Position numbers and translations under genes: made by a program
The notes under the pieces: generated by a model
Told to the model about the DNA's origin: nothing
What the model saw: only the letters and a program-made list of their open reading frames with translations
Database searches by the model: none
Shown here: positions 26,191 through 35,063 of the stretch, one piece after another
How positions within the stretch are numbered: position 1 is the stretch's first letter
How the letters are laid out: every line of letters begins with the position of its first letter
Assembly (NCBI GenBank): GCA_002021875.1
Contig: CP018627.1
Coordinates: 496,001-560,000, forward strand
Length of the DNA stretch: 64,000 bases
Source: Streptomyces hygroscopicus
GTDB taxonomy: Bacteria > Actinomycetota > Actinomycetes > Streptomycetales > Streptomycetaceae
Direction: 5' to 3'

Positions 26191-27065
26191 CGGCGGTCCT
26201 CCATCTTGGGGTCGAAGCGGTCGCGCAGGCCGTCACCGAGCAGATTGAATCCGAGCACCGCCACCGCGATCGCGATGCCCGGAAACACGGCGAGCCGGGG
26301 AGCGATCGACAGCATCTCCTGGCTCTCCTGCAGCATCCGGCCCCAGGACGGTGTGGGGGGCGGGGTTCCGAAGCCCAGGAACGACAGCGCGGCTTCGGCG
26401 AGTACGGCGATGGCGAATCCGACCGACGCCTGCACGATGACGAGACCGCTGACGTTGGGCAGGACATGCCGCAGGGCGATCGCGAACGGCCCGCGGCCCG
26501 CCGCGCGCGCGGCGATGACGTATTCGGTCCGCATGACCTGCAGCGTGCCGCCGCGGATCAGCCGGGCGAAATGGGGGATGGACGCGATGCCGATGGCGAC
26601 CATCGCGACCAGCGTGCCGGCACCGTACACGGCGGAGAACATGATGGTCAGCAGGAGCGCCGGGAAGGCGAGAATCAGGTCGTTGCCGCGCATGAGCAGC
26701 TCGCCGAACCAGCCGGGCGCCATTCCGGCGACGATGCCGAGGGGCACTCCGACCAGGGCGGCGACCCCCACCGCCACGAAGCCGACGAACAGCGTGGTGC
26801 GCGAGCCCATCATGATCTGGCTGAACACGTCGCGGCCGAATTTGTCCGTGCCGAACCAGTACTCCGACGACGGCGTCTCCAGCCGTGCCGCGGGGTTCAC
26901 CAGCGTCGGATCGTGCGGGGTCCACACGAAGGACAGCAGCGCCATGCCGAGTACGACCACGACGATGAGAGCGCCCACCAGGAGGCTGCCCGGCACCGGG
27001 CGGCGCCGCCGACGGCCCTCGGGCGCCACGGACGCGACAGCGGCTTCCGTGTCCGGAACACTCAT
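26187..27065 (-). CDS. Oligopeptide-type ABC importer permease (DppC-like)
   Basis: 292 residues, with an N-terminal DppC-type region (an FGTDKFGRDVFSQIM motif) and about six membrane helices. The EAA loop for ATPase contact is seen around EYVIAARAAGRGPFAIALRH. Start ATG 27065 overlaps the stop of the DppB-like gene by 4 bp; the stop overlaps the next ATPase start. Confidence 0.9.
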   Translation of the reverse strand: MSVPDTEAAVASVAPEGRRRRRPVPGSLLVGALIVVVVLGMALLSFVWTPHDPTLVNPAARLETPSSEYWFGTDKFGRDVFSQIMMGSRTTLFVGFVAVGVAALVGVPLGIVAGMAPGWFGELLMRGNDLILAFPALLLTIMFSAVYGAGTLVAMVAIGIASIPHFARLIRGGTLQVMRTEYVIAARAAGRGPFAIALRHVLPNVSGLVIVQASVGFAIAVLAEAALSFLGFGTPPPTPSWGRMLQESQEMLSIAPRLAVFPGIAIAVAVLGFNLLGDGLRDRFDPKMEDRR

Positions 27066-28012
27066 GACGCACCCACCCTCAGTCGCGGGTCGATCAGCAG
27101 ATAGATGATGTCCACCAGGAAGTTCACGAGCAGCACCGCCGTTGCGATGATCATGACCACGTCCTGCACCAGGATGAGGTCGCGGTTGGAGACGCTGTCC
27201 AGCAGCAGGCTCCCGAGCCCGGGGATGACAAAGACCCGTTCGATGACGACGGCGCCCACCAGCAGCGTGGCGAGTTGCAGCGCCAGGACGGTGACCACGG
27301 GCACCGCCGCGTTCCGCAGGCCGTGCCGCAGCAGCGCCTGCGTCGGGCGGAGTCCCTTGGCCCGAGCGGTGCGCAGATAGTCCTCCCTGAGGACATCGAG
27401 CACGGCGCTGCGGACATAGCGGGTGAGCACTGCCCCCTGCACCACGCCGAGGGACAGCGCGGGCAGCACCAGCTGCTTGAGGAAGAGGACCGGATCCTCG
27501 ACCGGCGGTGTCCAGCCGTTCGCCGGCAGCCACCCGAGCCCCACCGCGAACACGGTGATCAGGAGGATGCCCGCGAGGAAGGCCGGGACGGCCACGCCGA
27601 TCTGGGACAGGGCCGAGAGGATGAGCCCGGACGGCCTGCGGTGCCGCACGGCCATGACCATGCCCATGGGAATCGCCACGATGCAGGCGATCACCATCCC
27701 GGTGCCGACCAGCCACAGGGTGACCTGGAGACGGTCGGAGATCTGCGGGCCGATCGGCGCGTGGGAGATGTAGGAGTTGCCCGGGTCGAAGGTCACCAGT
27801 CCGTGGATCCAGCTCAGGTACTGCTCCACGAGCGGCCGGTTGAGCCCGAACTGCTCGCGCAGTTGCGCCACCGCGGTGTCCGAGGCGCTGGTGCCGAGTG
27901 CGACGCGCGCCGGATCCCCCGGCAGGACCGCCATGAACGCGAACACCAGGACGGAGCTCACGGCAAGGCTGGCCAGGAGGATCGCGATCCGCTGCGCCAG
28001 ACGGACGATCAT
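27062..28012 (-). CDS. Oligopeptide-type ABC importer permease (DppB-like)
   Basis: 316 residues. First membrane helix at the N-terminus (ILLASLAVSSVLVFAFMAV), then the periplasm-facing PGDPAR element typical of DppB, five more helices, and an EAA loop (EDYLRTARAKGLRPTQALLR). Forms the channel with the DppC-like protein. ATG 28012 lies 16 bp after the solute-binding protein stop. Confidence 0.9.
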   Translation of the reverse strand: MIVRLAQRIAILLASLAVSSVLVFAFMAVLPGDPARVALGTSASDTAVAQLREQFGLNRPLVEQYLSWIHGLVTFDPGNSYISHAPIGPQISDRLQVTLWLVGTGMVIACIVAIPMGMVMAVRHRRPSGLILSALSQIGVAVPAFLAGILLITVFAVGLGWLPANGWTPPVEDPVLFLKQLVLPALSLGVVQGAVLTRYVRSAVLDVLREDYLRTARAKGLRPTQALLRHGLRNAAVPVVTVLALQLATLLVGAVVIERVFVIPGLGSLLLDSVSNRDLILVQDVVMIIATAVLLVNFLVDIIYLLIDPRLRVGAS

Positions 28013-28028
28013 GGGTTGAGGCCGCCTT

Positions 28029-29543
28029 TCATGACCGGCCCAGGCCGGTGAGATCCAGTGACTCGGAGACGGTGTTCACCGGCAGGCCGGTGATGTCCTT
28101 GTTCGCCACCATCAGGTTCGGGAGCAGGAACAGCCAGTCGGCCGCGGCGTCCTTGGACAGCAGCCGGGCGGCCGCCCGCATGGCGGTGATCTGCTCCTTC
28201 TGGGTGCCCTGGTCCGCCTTCTTCAGCAGCGCGCGGAATTCAGGGCTGTCGTAGCGGGTGTAGGAGGTCTTGCTCCCGAACACCGCCTGCATGTCGCGGG
28301 GTTCCACATGGCTGATGATGGACATGTCGTAGTCGGCGTTCTTGAACACGGTGGTCAGCCAGGCGGCGGGGAACTCCAGCTGGTCGAGCTTGACCTTGAA
28401 CCCGGCCTGTTCGAGCTGGCTCTTGACCACGGTGCCGCACGCGGTGGCATAGGGCAGCGTCGGAAGCCGCAGCCGCAGCGTACGGCCGGCTTGGCCGGAC
28501 TCCTCGAGGAGCTTCTTGGCTTTGTCGCGGTTGTACGGATACTCGTTCGTGAGGTTCTGGTACCACGGGTCGGTCGGCGGGACCATGCTGCCGATGAGCT
28601 TGCCGCGGCCCGCCCAGCAGGTGTCCATCAGGGCTTTGTGGTCGATGGCGTAGCGGACTGCCTGGCGGACCCTCGGATTCTTCAGCGGGCCCGAGCCGTT
28701 GTTGAGCGAGAGGACCACCTCGCCATTGGTCGTGCCCTCGATGACCTTGTACTTCGGGTTGTTCGCGAACCGGTACAGGGAATCCGGGGACTGCATCGTG
28801 CCGATCACGTTGATGGTGCCCGTGAGCAGCGCGTTGTTCATGGCCGTCGGGTCCTTGAAGTACTTGAGGGTGACCGACGCGAAGTGCGGCTTGCGCCCCC
28901 AGTAGTCATGACGACGGCCGAGCGTGATCGAGTCGCCGCGGTTCCACTTCTTCACCACATACGGGCCGGTGCCCACCGGCTCGGTGGCCAGCTTGTCCAC
29001 GCCGGTCCGGCTGAACATCGCGCCGACGCGAGTGGTCATCCGGTACAGCCAGTCGTTGCTCGGCCGCTTCAGGGAGACCTTCAGTTCGGTGGGCGACACC
29101 GCCCGCGCCGTATCGACGACGTCCATCTGGGCCTTCTGCGCGATCGTCCAGTCGGAGCTGACACGCTGGATGGAGAATGCGGCGTCCTTGGCCGTGAACG
29201 GTGCGCCATTGCTGAACCTGGCGTTCTTCACCAGGTGGAAGGTGTACGTCTTGCGGTCCTTGGACAGGGTCCACGACGTGGCCAGTTGGGGCCGTATCTT
29301 CCCGGACTGGTCCAGCTTCACCAGGTTTTCGTAGACGTTGTAGAGCAGTGCCTGCGAAATGGCGGCGCCTTCGGTCTTGGTGAAGTCGAAGTTGGCCGGC
29401 TCGGCGGTGAGGCCGACGTTGAGGGCGTTCTTCCCGGTGCCGCCGGATGCCGTGGACCCGGCCGAGCAGGCTGCCAGCAGCAGGCATGCGAGCGTGGCCG
29501 CGAGGGTCCCGGTCCCCCGCGCCAGCCGCCTGGTATCTCTCAT
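28029..29543 (-). CDS. Extracellular solute-binding lipoprotein, family 5
   Basis: 504 residues. Signal peptide with lipobox LLAACS, Cys near residue 26, then the family 5 fold with LNVGLTAEPANFDF and a central DAAFSIQRV segment of the peptide/nickel-binding proteins. Captures the ligand outside the membrane and delivers it to the adjacent permeases. Ligand could be a peptide, an amide or another small molecule; the divergent amidase and the oxidoreductases in the operon suggest an amide-bearing carbon source (inference). Confidence 0.9.
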   Translation of the reverse strand: MRDTRRLARGTGTLAATLACLLLAACSAGSTASGGTGKNALNVGLTAEPANFDFTKTEGAAISQALLYNVYENLVKLDQSGKIRPQLATSWTLSKDRKTYTFHLVKNARFSNGAPFTAKDAAFSIQRVSSDWTIAQKAQMDVVDTARAVSPTELKVSLKRPSNDWLYRMTTRVGAMFSRTGVDKLATEPVGTGPYVVKKWNRGDSITLGRRHDYWGRKPHFASVTLKYFKDPTAMNNALLTGTINVIGTMQSPDSLYRFANNPKYKVIEGTTNGEVVLSLNNGSGPLKNPRVRQAVRYAIDHKALMDTCWAGRGKLIGSMVPPTDPWYQNLTNEYPYNRDKAKKLLEESGQAGRTLRLRLPTLPYATACGTVVKSQLEQAGFKVKLDQLEFPAAWLTTVFKNADYDMSIISHVEPRDMQAVFGSKTSYTRYDSPEFRALLKKADQGTQKEQITAMRAAARLLSKDAAADWLFLLPNLMVANKDITGLPVNTVSESLDLTGLGRS

Positions 29544-29548
29544 AGGTA

Positions 29549-30622
29549 CTACCCCTGGCTTTCCATCGTGTGCAGGACGGCGGATGCCACCTCCGCCGTG
29601 GTGGCGTTGCCGCCGAGGTCGGCCGTGTGGTGCCGGGCGTCGCGCAAGGTGGCCGCCACGGCCTCGCGGAGGCGGCGAGCCGCGCCGGCGTGTCCGAGGT
29701 CGTCGAGCAGCATCGCGCCGGAGAGCATGCATGCCACCGGATTCGCCACGCCCTTCCCGGCGATGTCGGGTGCGGAGCCGTGCACGGGTTCGTAGATACC
29801 CGGCACGTCCGCGCCCGGAAGGACGTTGGCACTGGGCGCCATGCCCATACCGCCGGCCAGCACCGCGGCGAGATCGGACAGGATGTCGCCGAACAGGTTG
29901 CTCGCGAGCAGCACGTCAAGCGATCGCGGAGCCTGGATCATGCGGGCGGCCATGGCGTCGACCAGCACGGTTTCCAGCCGCACCGCCGGATAGTGCTCGC
30001 CGACCTCGCGCACCACCCGGTCCCACAGCGGATAGCCGTATCGCATCGCGTTGGACTTGGTCACCAGACACAGATGTCCCGACCGCCGGCCGGCCAGGGC
30101 GAACGCCTGGTGCGCCGCCCGCTCGATGACGCGACGGGAGTGCACCGCGACCTCGATGCCGAGATCGTGTCCGCTGCCGGCGTGCGCCACCCCGCCGGCG
30201 CCGACGTACTCGCCCTCGGTGTTCTCGCGCACGATCACCAGGTCCACCCCATCGGTGTCGCGCACCTTGGTGGGAACGCCGGGGAACGCGCGCACCGGGC
30301 GGAGGTTCACGGCGAGGTCGAGTTGCTGCCGCAGGCCGATGATCAGCCCCCAGACCAGTTCGTGTTCCGGCACATCGGGACGTCCGACGGCGCCGAACAG
30401 CACGGCGTCCGCCTTCTTGACGAGGTCGGCCGCATCGGCCGGCATCGCCGCGCCCTGCCGGAGGTACCGCTCGCCTCCCCAGTCGTACGAGGTCACGTCG
30501 AGCCGGTGGCCTTCGGCCTCCAGCGCGGTCCGGAGCGTGGGCACGGTCGCCGCGACGACCTCAGGGCCGATCCCGTCACCCGGTATGACGGCGAGCCGCA
30601 CGACCTCGGGGTCCCGCGCCAT
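29549..30622 (-). CDS. Tartrate/D-malate/isopropylmalate-type dehydrogenase
   Basis: 357-residue member of the isocitrate/isopropylmalate dehydrogenase family. N-terminal IPGDGIGPEV, substrate-binding NLRPVRAFPG, VRENTEGEY, and a metal-binding DAMAARMIQ plus SNLFGDILSDLAA. The NLRPV form and overall pattern are closest to the tartrate/D-malate branch. NAD-dependent oxidative decarboxylation of a beta-hydroxy acid is expected. ATG 30622 has GAAAGG 8 bp upstream; GTG 30631 is possible. First gene of the minus-strand operon. Confidence 0.82.
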   Translation of the reverse strand: MARDPEVVRLAVIPGDGIGPEVVAATVPTLRTALEAEGHRLDVTSYDWGGERYLRQGAAMPADAADLVKKADAVLFGAVGRPDVPEHELVWGLIIGLRQQLDLAVNLRPVRAFPGVPTKVRDTDGVDLVIVRENTEGEYVGAGGVAHAGSGHDLGIEVAVHSRRVIERAAHQAFALAGRRSGHLCLVTKSNAMRYGYPLWDRVVREVGEHYPAVRLETVLVDAMAARMIQAPRSLDVLLASNLFGDILSDLAAVLAGGMGMAPSANVLPGADVPGIYEPVHGSAPDIAGKGVANPVACMLSGAMLLDDLGHAGAARRLREAVAATLRDARHHTADLGGNATTAEVASAVLHTMESQG

Positions 30623-30644
30623 GGACGACACCTTTCGTTGTGAC

Positions 30645-30655
30645 TGGCCTGACCA
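30645..30655. promoter_or_regulatory. FadR-like operator, TGGCCTGACCA
   Basis: Palindromic site in a longer ACTGGCCTGACCAGT inverted repeat, 23 bp before the dehydrogenase start and in the divergent promoter region that also serves the amidase-GntR unit. Matches the site at 19376-19386. Likely target of the adjacent GntR/FCD regulator. Confidence 0.6.
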
Positions 30656-30772
30656 GTAAGCTCATTTGCCAGGTACCGTGACGACTTAAATTGCTCTTGT
30701 CAAGGGTTCGAATTTCCCAGGTATCGCCAGGGGCACCGCCCAGCGGTGGCTGGGGGAGAAGGGAGACCGCGG

Positions 30773-32233
30773 GTGCTCACGGAACAGGGCCTTGCCACCA
30801 TGCCGGCCGTCGAGATGGTGGCCCGCTTCGCTGACCGCACGTTGTCGCCGGTCCAGGTCCACGAGGCCGTCCAGTCGGTCATCGAGGCGCGCGAGAGTGT
30901 GCTCAACGCGTTCTGGGTGCGGGATCCGGACGAGTCCCGCAAGGCGGCCCAGGCCAGTGAGGCCCGATGGGCGGCGGGGGAACCGCTCGGGCCCATCGAC
31001 GGCGTGCCCGTGACGCTGAAGGAGAACGTCGCCCGCAGGGGTGTCCCCATGCCCGCGGGCAACGCGGGGACCGATCCGGTGGTCCCCGAGGCGGACGCGC
31101 CCATCACCGCGCGGGTCCTCGAATCCGGCGGGGTGATCCTCGGGTCGACCGTGATGCCGGACTGGGGCATGCTCTCCTCGGGAGTCTCCAGCCGGCACGG
31201 CATTTCGCGCAGCCCCTGGAACGCCGCCTGGACCACGGGCGGTTCCAGCTCCGGTGCGGGCGCCGCGGCCGCCGGGGGCTATGGTCCGCTCCACGTGGGC
31301 ACCGACATCGGGGGATCGATCCGGCTGCCGGGCACCTGGCTGGGGCTGGCCACGCTCAAGCCCAGCCACGGGAGGATCCCGCTGGACGCCCCGTACCTGG
31401 GACGCGCCGCCGGTCCGCTGACCCGTACCGTGGCGGACGCGGCCCTGTTCATGGGTGTCCTGAGCCGGCCGGATTCCCGGGACTGGACAAGCCTGCCGCC
31501 GCAGGACATCGACTGGTCGGCGCCGGCCGGCGAGGTACGCGGACTGCGGGTGGGGGTGCACCTGGACGCCGGCTGCGGGGAGCCGTGCGACGCCGAGATC
31601 CTCGCCGCGGTGAACCGCGCCGCCACGGTCTTCGAGGCGGCGGGCGCCATTGTGGAGCCCGTCGAGCCGTTTATGAGCCAGGACCTCCTGGACGACCTGG
31701 ATCTGTTCTGGCGGGTGCGGTCCTGGAACGACTTCCGCGCGCTGACGCCCGAGGCCGGGCTGCGCGTCCACCCCCACATCATCAGGTGGTGTCAGGGAGG
31801 CGCGGACGTACCGGGCACGAAGGTGCTCCAGTGCTACCAGCAGATCACGCGCATCCAGGCGCGGACCGTGGCGGCGACGGAACCGTACGATCTGGTGCTC
31901 TCGCCGGTGGCTCCGGTGGCGGCGTTTTCCGCCGAGCAGCCGATGCCGTTCACGGGGGACGCGAAAACCATGGCCCACATCGGCTTCACCGCGCCGTACA
32001 ACATGTCGGGACAGCCCGCGGCGACCGTCAACTGCGGCTTTACGGCGGACCGTCGGCCCATCGGGGTGCAGATCGCGGGCCGCCGCTTCGACGATATCGG
32101 CGTCTTGAGGGCGGCGGCGTGGTACGAACGGAACCGGCCCGCCGAGGCGGTCCCGCACTGGCCGGACAGCGCCCCGGGTGCGCCCACCGGGGAGAAGCCG
32201 ACATGTACCACGCTCGAAGGGAAGAAGCCGTGA
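30773..32233 (+). CDS. Amidase (amidase-signature family)
   Basis: 486 residues. The Ser-cisSer-Lys triad region is visible: Lys in VTLKENVA, and the Gly/Ser-rich TTGGSSSGAGAAAA with the cis-Ser, then GTDIGGSIRLPG with the nucleophile Ser. Hydrolyses an amide or hydrazide; substrate unknown. GTG 30773 is preferred since GGAGAAGGGA (30754-30763) precedes it at 9 bp. Divergent from the importer operon and coupled to the GntR gene by a 4-bp overlap (GTGA), so the three parts probably form one catabolic unit. Confidence 0.88.
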   Translation: MLTEQGLATMPAVEMVARFADRTLSPVQVHEAVQSVIEARESVLNAFWVRDPDESRKAAQASEARWAAGEPLGPIDGVPVTLKENVARRGVPMPAGNAGTDPVVPEADAPITARVLESGGVILGSTVMPDWGMLSSGVSSRHGISRSPWNAAWTTGGSSSGAGAAAAGGYGPLHVGTDIGGSIRLPGTWLGLATLKPSHGRIPLDAPYLGRAAGPLTRTVADAALFMGVLSRPDSRDWTSLPPQDIDWSAPAGEVRGLRVGVHLDAGCGEPCDAEILAAVNRAATVFEAAGAIVEPVEPFMSQDLLDDLDLFWRVRSWNDFRALTPEAGLRVHPHIIRWCQGGADVPGTKVLQCYQQITRIQARTVAATEPYDLVLSPVAPVAAFSAEQPMPFTGDAKTMAHIGFTAPYNMSGQPAATVNCGFTADRRPIGVQIAGRRFDDIGVLRAAAWYERNRPAEAVPHWPDSAPGAPTGEKPTCTTLEGKKP

Positions 32234-33011
32234 GTGACGGTGCACAGTTCCGGCAGGTCTCACCGGTACGGCTCTACCAGCGCATCGTCGAGCAGATCGA
32301 GCAGGCGATCACGCGAGGTGATCTGAAGCCCGGTCAACGGCTGCCGAGCGAGCGGGAGTTGGTGACGCAGTTCGGGGCGAGCCGGCCCACGGTGCGGGAG
32401 GCCCTGCGCGTACTGGAGAGCAACGGCCTCGTCCGCTCGCGCCGGGTGATCCGAAGGGCCCGGAGATCCTGCCGTTCTCGCCGGCCGGCCTGACCAAGGA
32501 GATGACCCGGCTCGTCCAGTTCGACAACGTGTCGATGGCCGAGTTGATCTCGTTCCGCATGATCCTCGACGGGTCGGCGAGCCTGCTGGCGGCTCGGCTG
32601 CGGTCCGAGGAGGAGCTGTCCGCCATGGAGCGGACGCTCGCCGTCATGTCGGACGCGATCGAGGCAGGGTACGAGGAGTTCAGCAAGGCGGACGTCGCAT
32701 TCCATGAGGCGGTGGCCGTGGCCAGCCGCAACTCCCTCATCGAGGTCTGCAATCAGGTGGTCCGGGGCGCCGTCCTCTCGCTGATCTCGGACAAGGTCAC
32801 CCACGCACACAACAGCACGGCGCTCATGCGGAAGTCGCTCCGCCACCACCAGGAAGTGCTCGAGGCGATCCGGGTACGGAACGGCCAGGCGGCAGCACGC
32901 ATCTCGCGGCGCACACTCTACGACTACTACGCCGGCTACGTCCCCGAGAACGAACAGGGGCCGCTGCTCGCGCTCGTGGACGACGAGGAGACGTCCACCA
33001 CTCGGCCGTAA
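32230..33011 (+). pseudogene. GntR/FCD-family regulator with a -1 frameshift
   Basis: The N-terminal winged helix reads in one frame from GTG 32230 (RLYQRIVEQIEQAI, LPSERELVTQFGASRPTVRE). After GLVRSR the frame moves: the FCD ligand domain continues in another frame as GDPKGPEILPFSPAG and on to the stop at 33011, with the expected helical His/Asp-containing region (HEAVAVASRNSLIEV). One missing C near 32442-32445 explains the shift. Either a real mutation or a sequencing error; all else is intact. Its likely operators are TGGYCNGRCCA sites. Confidence 0.8.
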
Positions 33012-33034
33012 ACGATCGAGGGGGGACCGGCGTC

Positions 33035-33796
33035 TCATCCGCGCTCGCGCAGGTACGCCTCCAGCTCCGCGGCCCCGGTCAGCATCGCCCGCCCGCGGGC
33101 GGACAGCCGACCGTGCCAGTCGCACAGGGCGGCCTGCAGCGGCTCCAGCCCGCCGGCCGCCCGCACCTGGGCGATCAGCGGGGCGATCTGCTCCAGCAGG
33201 TAGCCGCCGCGTCTGAGCTGGTGGGTCAGCCGGGCGTCCCGTACGGCGGCCTCGTCGTAGACGCGGTACCCGGTCAGCGGGTCGCGGCGCGGGCGCACCA
33301 GCCCGGCGCGCTCCCATTTGCGCAGCGTCGCGGGCCCGATGCCGAGCTTTTCCGCCAGCGGCCCGATGAACGTGCCGCCGGGCCCGGACACCGCGGCCGG
33401 CTCGGACCCCACACCGGACCTCACATCGGGCCCGGACGCCGTGGTGCGCTCCAGGTCGCGGAGGGCGCTCTCCACGGCCTGGAGGGTCCGGCGATCATCG
33501 AGGAGCTGGGCGTGGCTCTCGTCGATGAGGTGGAACGCCTCCTCGGCCGAGCCCTGGTTCACGGCCCGCATGATCGACGTCGCCGTCTGGTGGCCGTGGC
33601 CGGGCACCAGGGCGAGGAACGCGCTAAGGGCCGCCGCGTGCAGCGAGGTGTAGGTGCGGTAGCCGTGGGGTGTGCGACCGGCGGCCGGAAGGATGCCGGT
33701 CTCCTCGTAGTTCCTGATCGCCTGCGTGGACAGACCGTGCCCGCGCGCCAGATCAACCGGCCTGAGCCGCTCACCGCTTTGAAGGTTTCGTCCCAT
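33035..33796 (-). CDS. TioE-like transcriptional regulator with two MerR-type HTH domains
   Basis: 253 residues from ATG 33796. First MerR-type winged helix at the N-terminus (LRPVDLARGHGLSTQAIRNY, then GYRTYT), and a second one in the C-terminal half (LAEKLGIGPATLRKWERAGL, then GYRVYD). The tandem arrangement is that of the TioE family. No metal-binding Cys cluster is seen. Divergent from the erythromycin esterase-like gene with 58 bp between starts, so it probably regulates that gene. Confidence 0.82.
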   Translation of the reverse strand: MGRNLQSGERLRPVDLARGHGLSTQAIRNYEETGILPAAGRTPHGYRTYTSLHAAALSAFLALVPGHGHQTATSIMRAVNQGSAEEAFHLIDESHAQLLDDRRTLQAVESALRDLERTTASGPDVRSGVGSEPAAVSGPGGTFIGPLAEKLGIGPATLRKWERAGLVRPRRDPLTGYRVYDEAAVRDARLTHQLRRGGYLLEQIAPLIAQVRAAGGLEPLQAALCDWHGRLSARGRAMLTGAAELEAYLRERG

Positions 33797-33824
33797 GGTT
33801 CTGCCAATATCGCGGAGGAGTTTC

Positions 33825-33849
33825 AACCGAAGGTTCAACGATACCGTTG
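33825..33849. promoter_or_regulatory. Double inverted repeat in TioE-like/esterase promoter
   Basis: AACC-GAA-GGTT (33825-33835) is followed directly by CAACG-ATAC-CGTTG (33836-33849). Two adjacent palindromes fit a regulator with two DNA-binding domains. The second ends 5 bp before the esterase ATG. Confidence 0.55.
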
Positions 33850-33854
33850 AGGGC

Positions 33855-35057
33855 ATGGTTACCGACATCGAGTACACCGCCCATGGCGTCGAGGCCCCCG
33901 CCGTCATGAGGCTGCTCCCGGCCCGGCCCCGGCTGCTCGCCCTGGGCGAGCCCACCCACGGCGAGGACACTCTGCTCGACCTGCGCAACGAGCTCTTCCG
34001 GCAGCTCGTCGAGCAGGAGGGCTACCGGACGATCGCGATCGAGAGCGACTGCGTGATGGGCCTGGTCGTGGACGACTACGTCGCCTCGGGCACAGGCACG
34101 CTCGACGAGGTCATGGAGCACGGATTCAGCCACGGCTGGGGCACCTCCGCGGCCAACCGCGAACTCGTGCGCTGGATGCGCGTGTACAACGACGGCAGGC
34201 CCGCGTCCGAGCGGCTCCGCTTCGCCGGTTTCGACGGCCCGCTGGAGATCACCGGCGCCGCCAGCCCCCGGCAGGCCCTCACCGCACTCCACGGCTACCT
34301 CGCGGACCGGGTGGCCGCGGACCTGCTCCCCTGCACCGGGGAAACGCTCGACCGCCTGCTCGGCGCCGACGACCGGTGGACCCGTCCCGCCGCGATGATG
34401 GACCCGACCCAGTCCGTGGGGCAGTCGGCCGGGGCCGGGGAGTTGCGGCTGCTGGCCGACGATCTGGTGGCCCTGCTCGACACGCAGACGCCGCACCTGC
34501 TCGCGGCGACCTCGCGGGACGACTGGGACCGGGCGCACCTGTACGGGCGCACCGCCACCGGCCTGCTGCGCTTCCACTACTGGATGGCCGACACCTCACC
34601 GGCCCGCATGACCTGGCTGGTGAGCCTGCGGGACCAGATGATGGCCCACAACCTCCTCACCCTCGCGGAACAGGGCCCGGCATTGGTCCACGCCCACAAC
34701 GGCCATCTCCAGCGGGAGAAGAGCACGACGCGGATGGGCGGGATGCCGCTGGAGTGGTGGAGCGCCGGTGCGCTGGTGAGTGCCCGGCTCGGCGAGGAGT
34801 ACGCCTTCGTGGCCACGGCCCTGGGCACGATCCGGCACCAGGGAGTGGACACTCCGCCGCCGGACACCATCGAGGGACTTCTGTACGCGCTCCCGGAGGA
34901 CCGCTGCGTCATCGACGCCCCGCGGCTGGCCACCGCCCTCGGCGACACGGTGCCCACGCCTCGCGTATCCCCCTGGTTCGGCTACTCCCCGCTCGACCCG
35001 GCCCATCTGGCCGGCACTGACGGCATCGTGTTCGTCAAGGACGTCCCGCAGAGCTGA
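33855..35057 (+). CDS. Erythromycin esterase-like protein
   Basis: 400 residues of the Ere/succinoglycan-biosynthesis-like family (PF05139). The catalytic-type GEPTHGEDTLLDLRN near residue 31 has the Glu and His known to be needed in Ere enzymes, and later HAHNGHL and AIESDC motifs fit the fold. Hydrolysis of macrolide lactones is one known activity, but many family members act on other compounds. ATG 33855 is used because the double palindrome lies just before it; longer frames would cover the operators. Confidence 0.82.
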   Translation: MVTDIEYTAHGVEAPAVMRLLPARPRLLALGEPTHGEDTLLDLRNELFRQLVEQEGYRTIAIESDCVMGLVVDDYVASGTGTLDEVMEHGFSHGWGTSAANRELVRWMRVYNDGRPASERLRFAGFDGPLEITGAASPRQALTALHGYLADRVAADLLPCTGETLDRLLGADDRWTRPAAMMDPTQSVGQSAGAGELRLLADDLVALLDTQTPHLLAATSRDDWDRAHLYGRTATGLLRFHYWMADTSPARMTWLVSLRDQMMAHNLLTLAEQGPALVHAHNGHLQREKSTTRMGGMPLEWWSAGALVSARLGEEYAFVATALGTIRHQGVDTPPPDTIEGLLYALPEDRCVIDAPRLATALGDTVPTPRVSPWFGYSPLDPAHLAGTDGIVFVKDVPQS

Positions 35058-35063
35058 CCCGCT

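Noticed and set aside
24105..27108. Two long plus-strand frames across the ABC importer genes
   Set aside because: Opposite strand holds Walker A/B, signature motifs and overlapping start/stop codons; the plus frames show none.
33795..33854. Longer N-terminus of the erythromycin esterase-like gene
   Set aside because: It would cover the double palindrome and part of the divergent promoter; ATG 33855 fits the family start.
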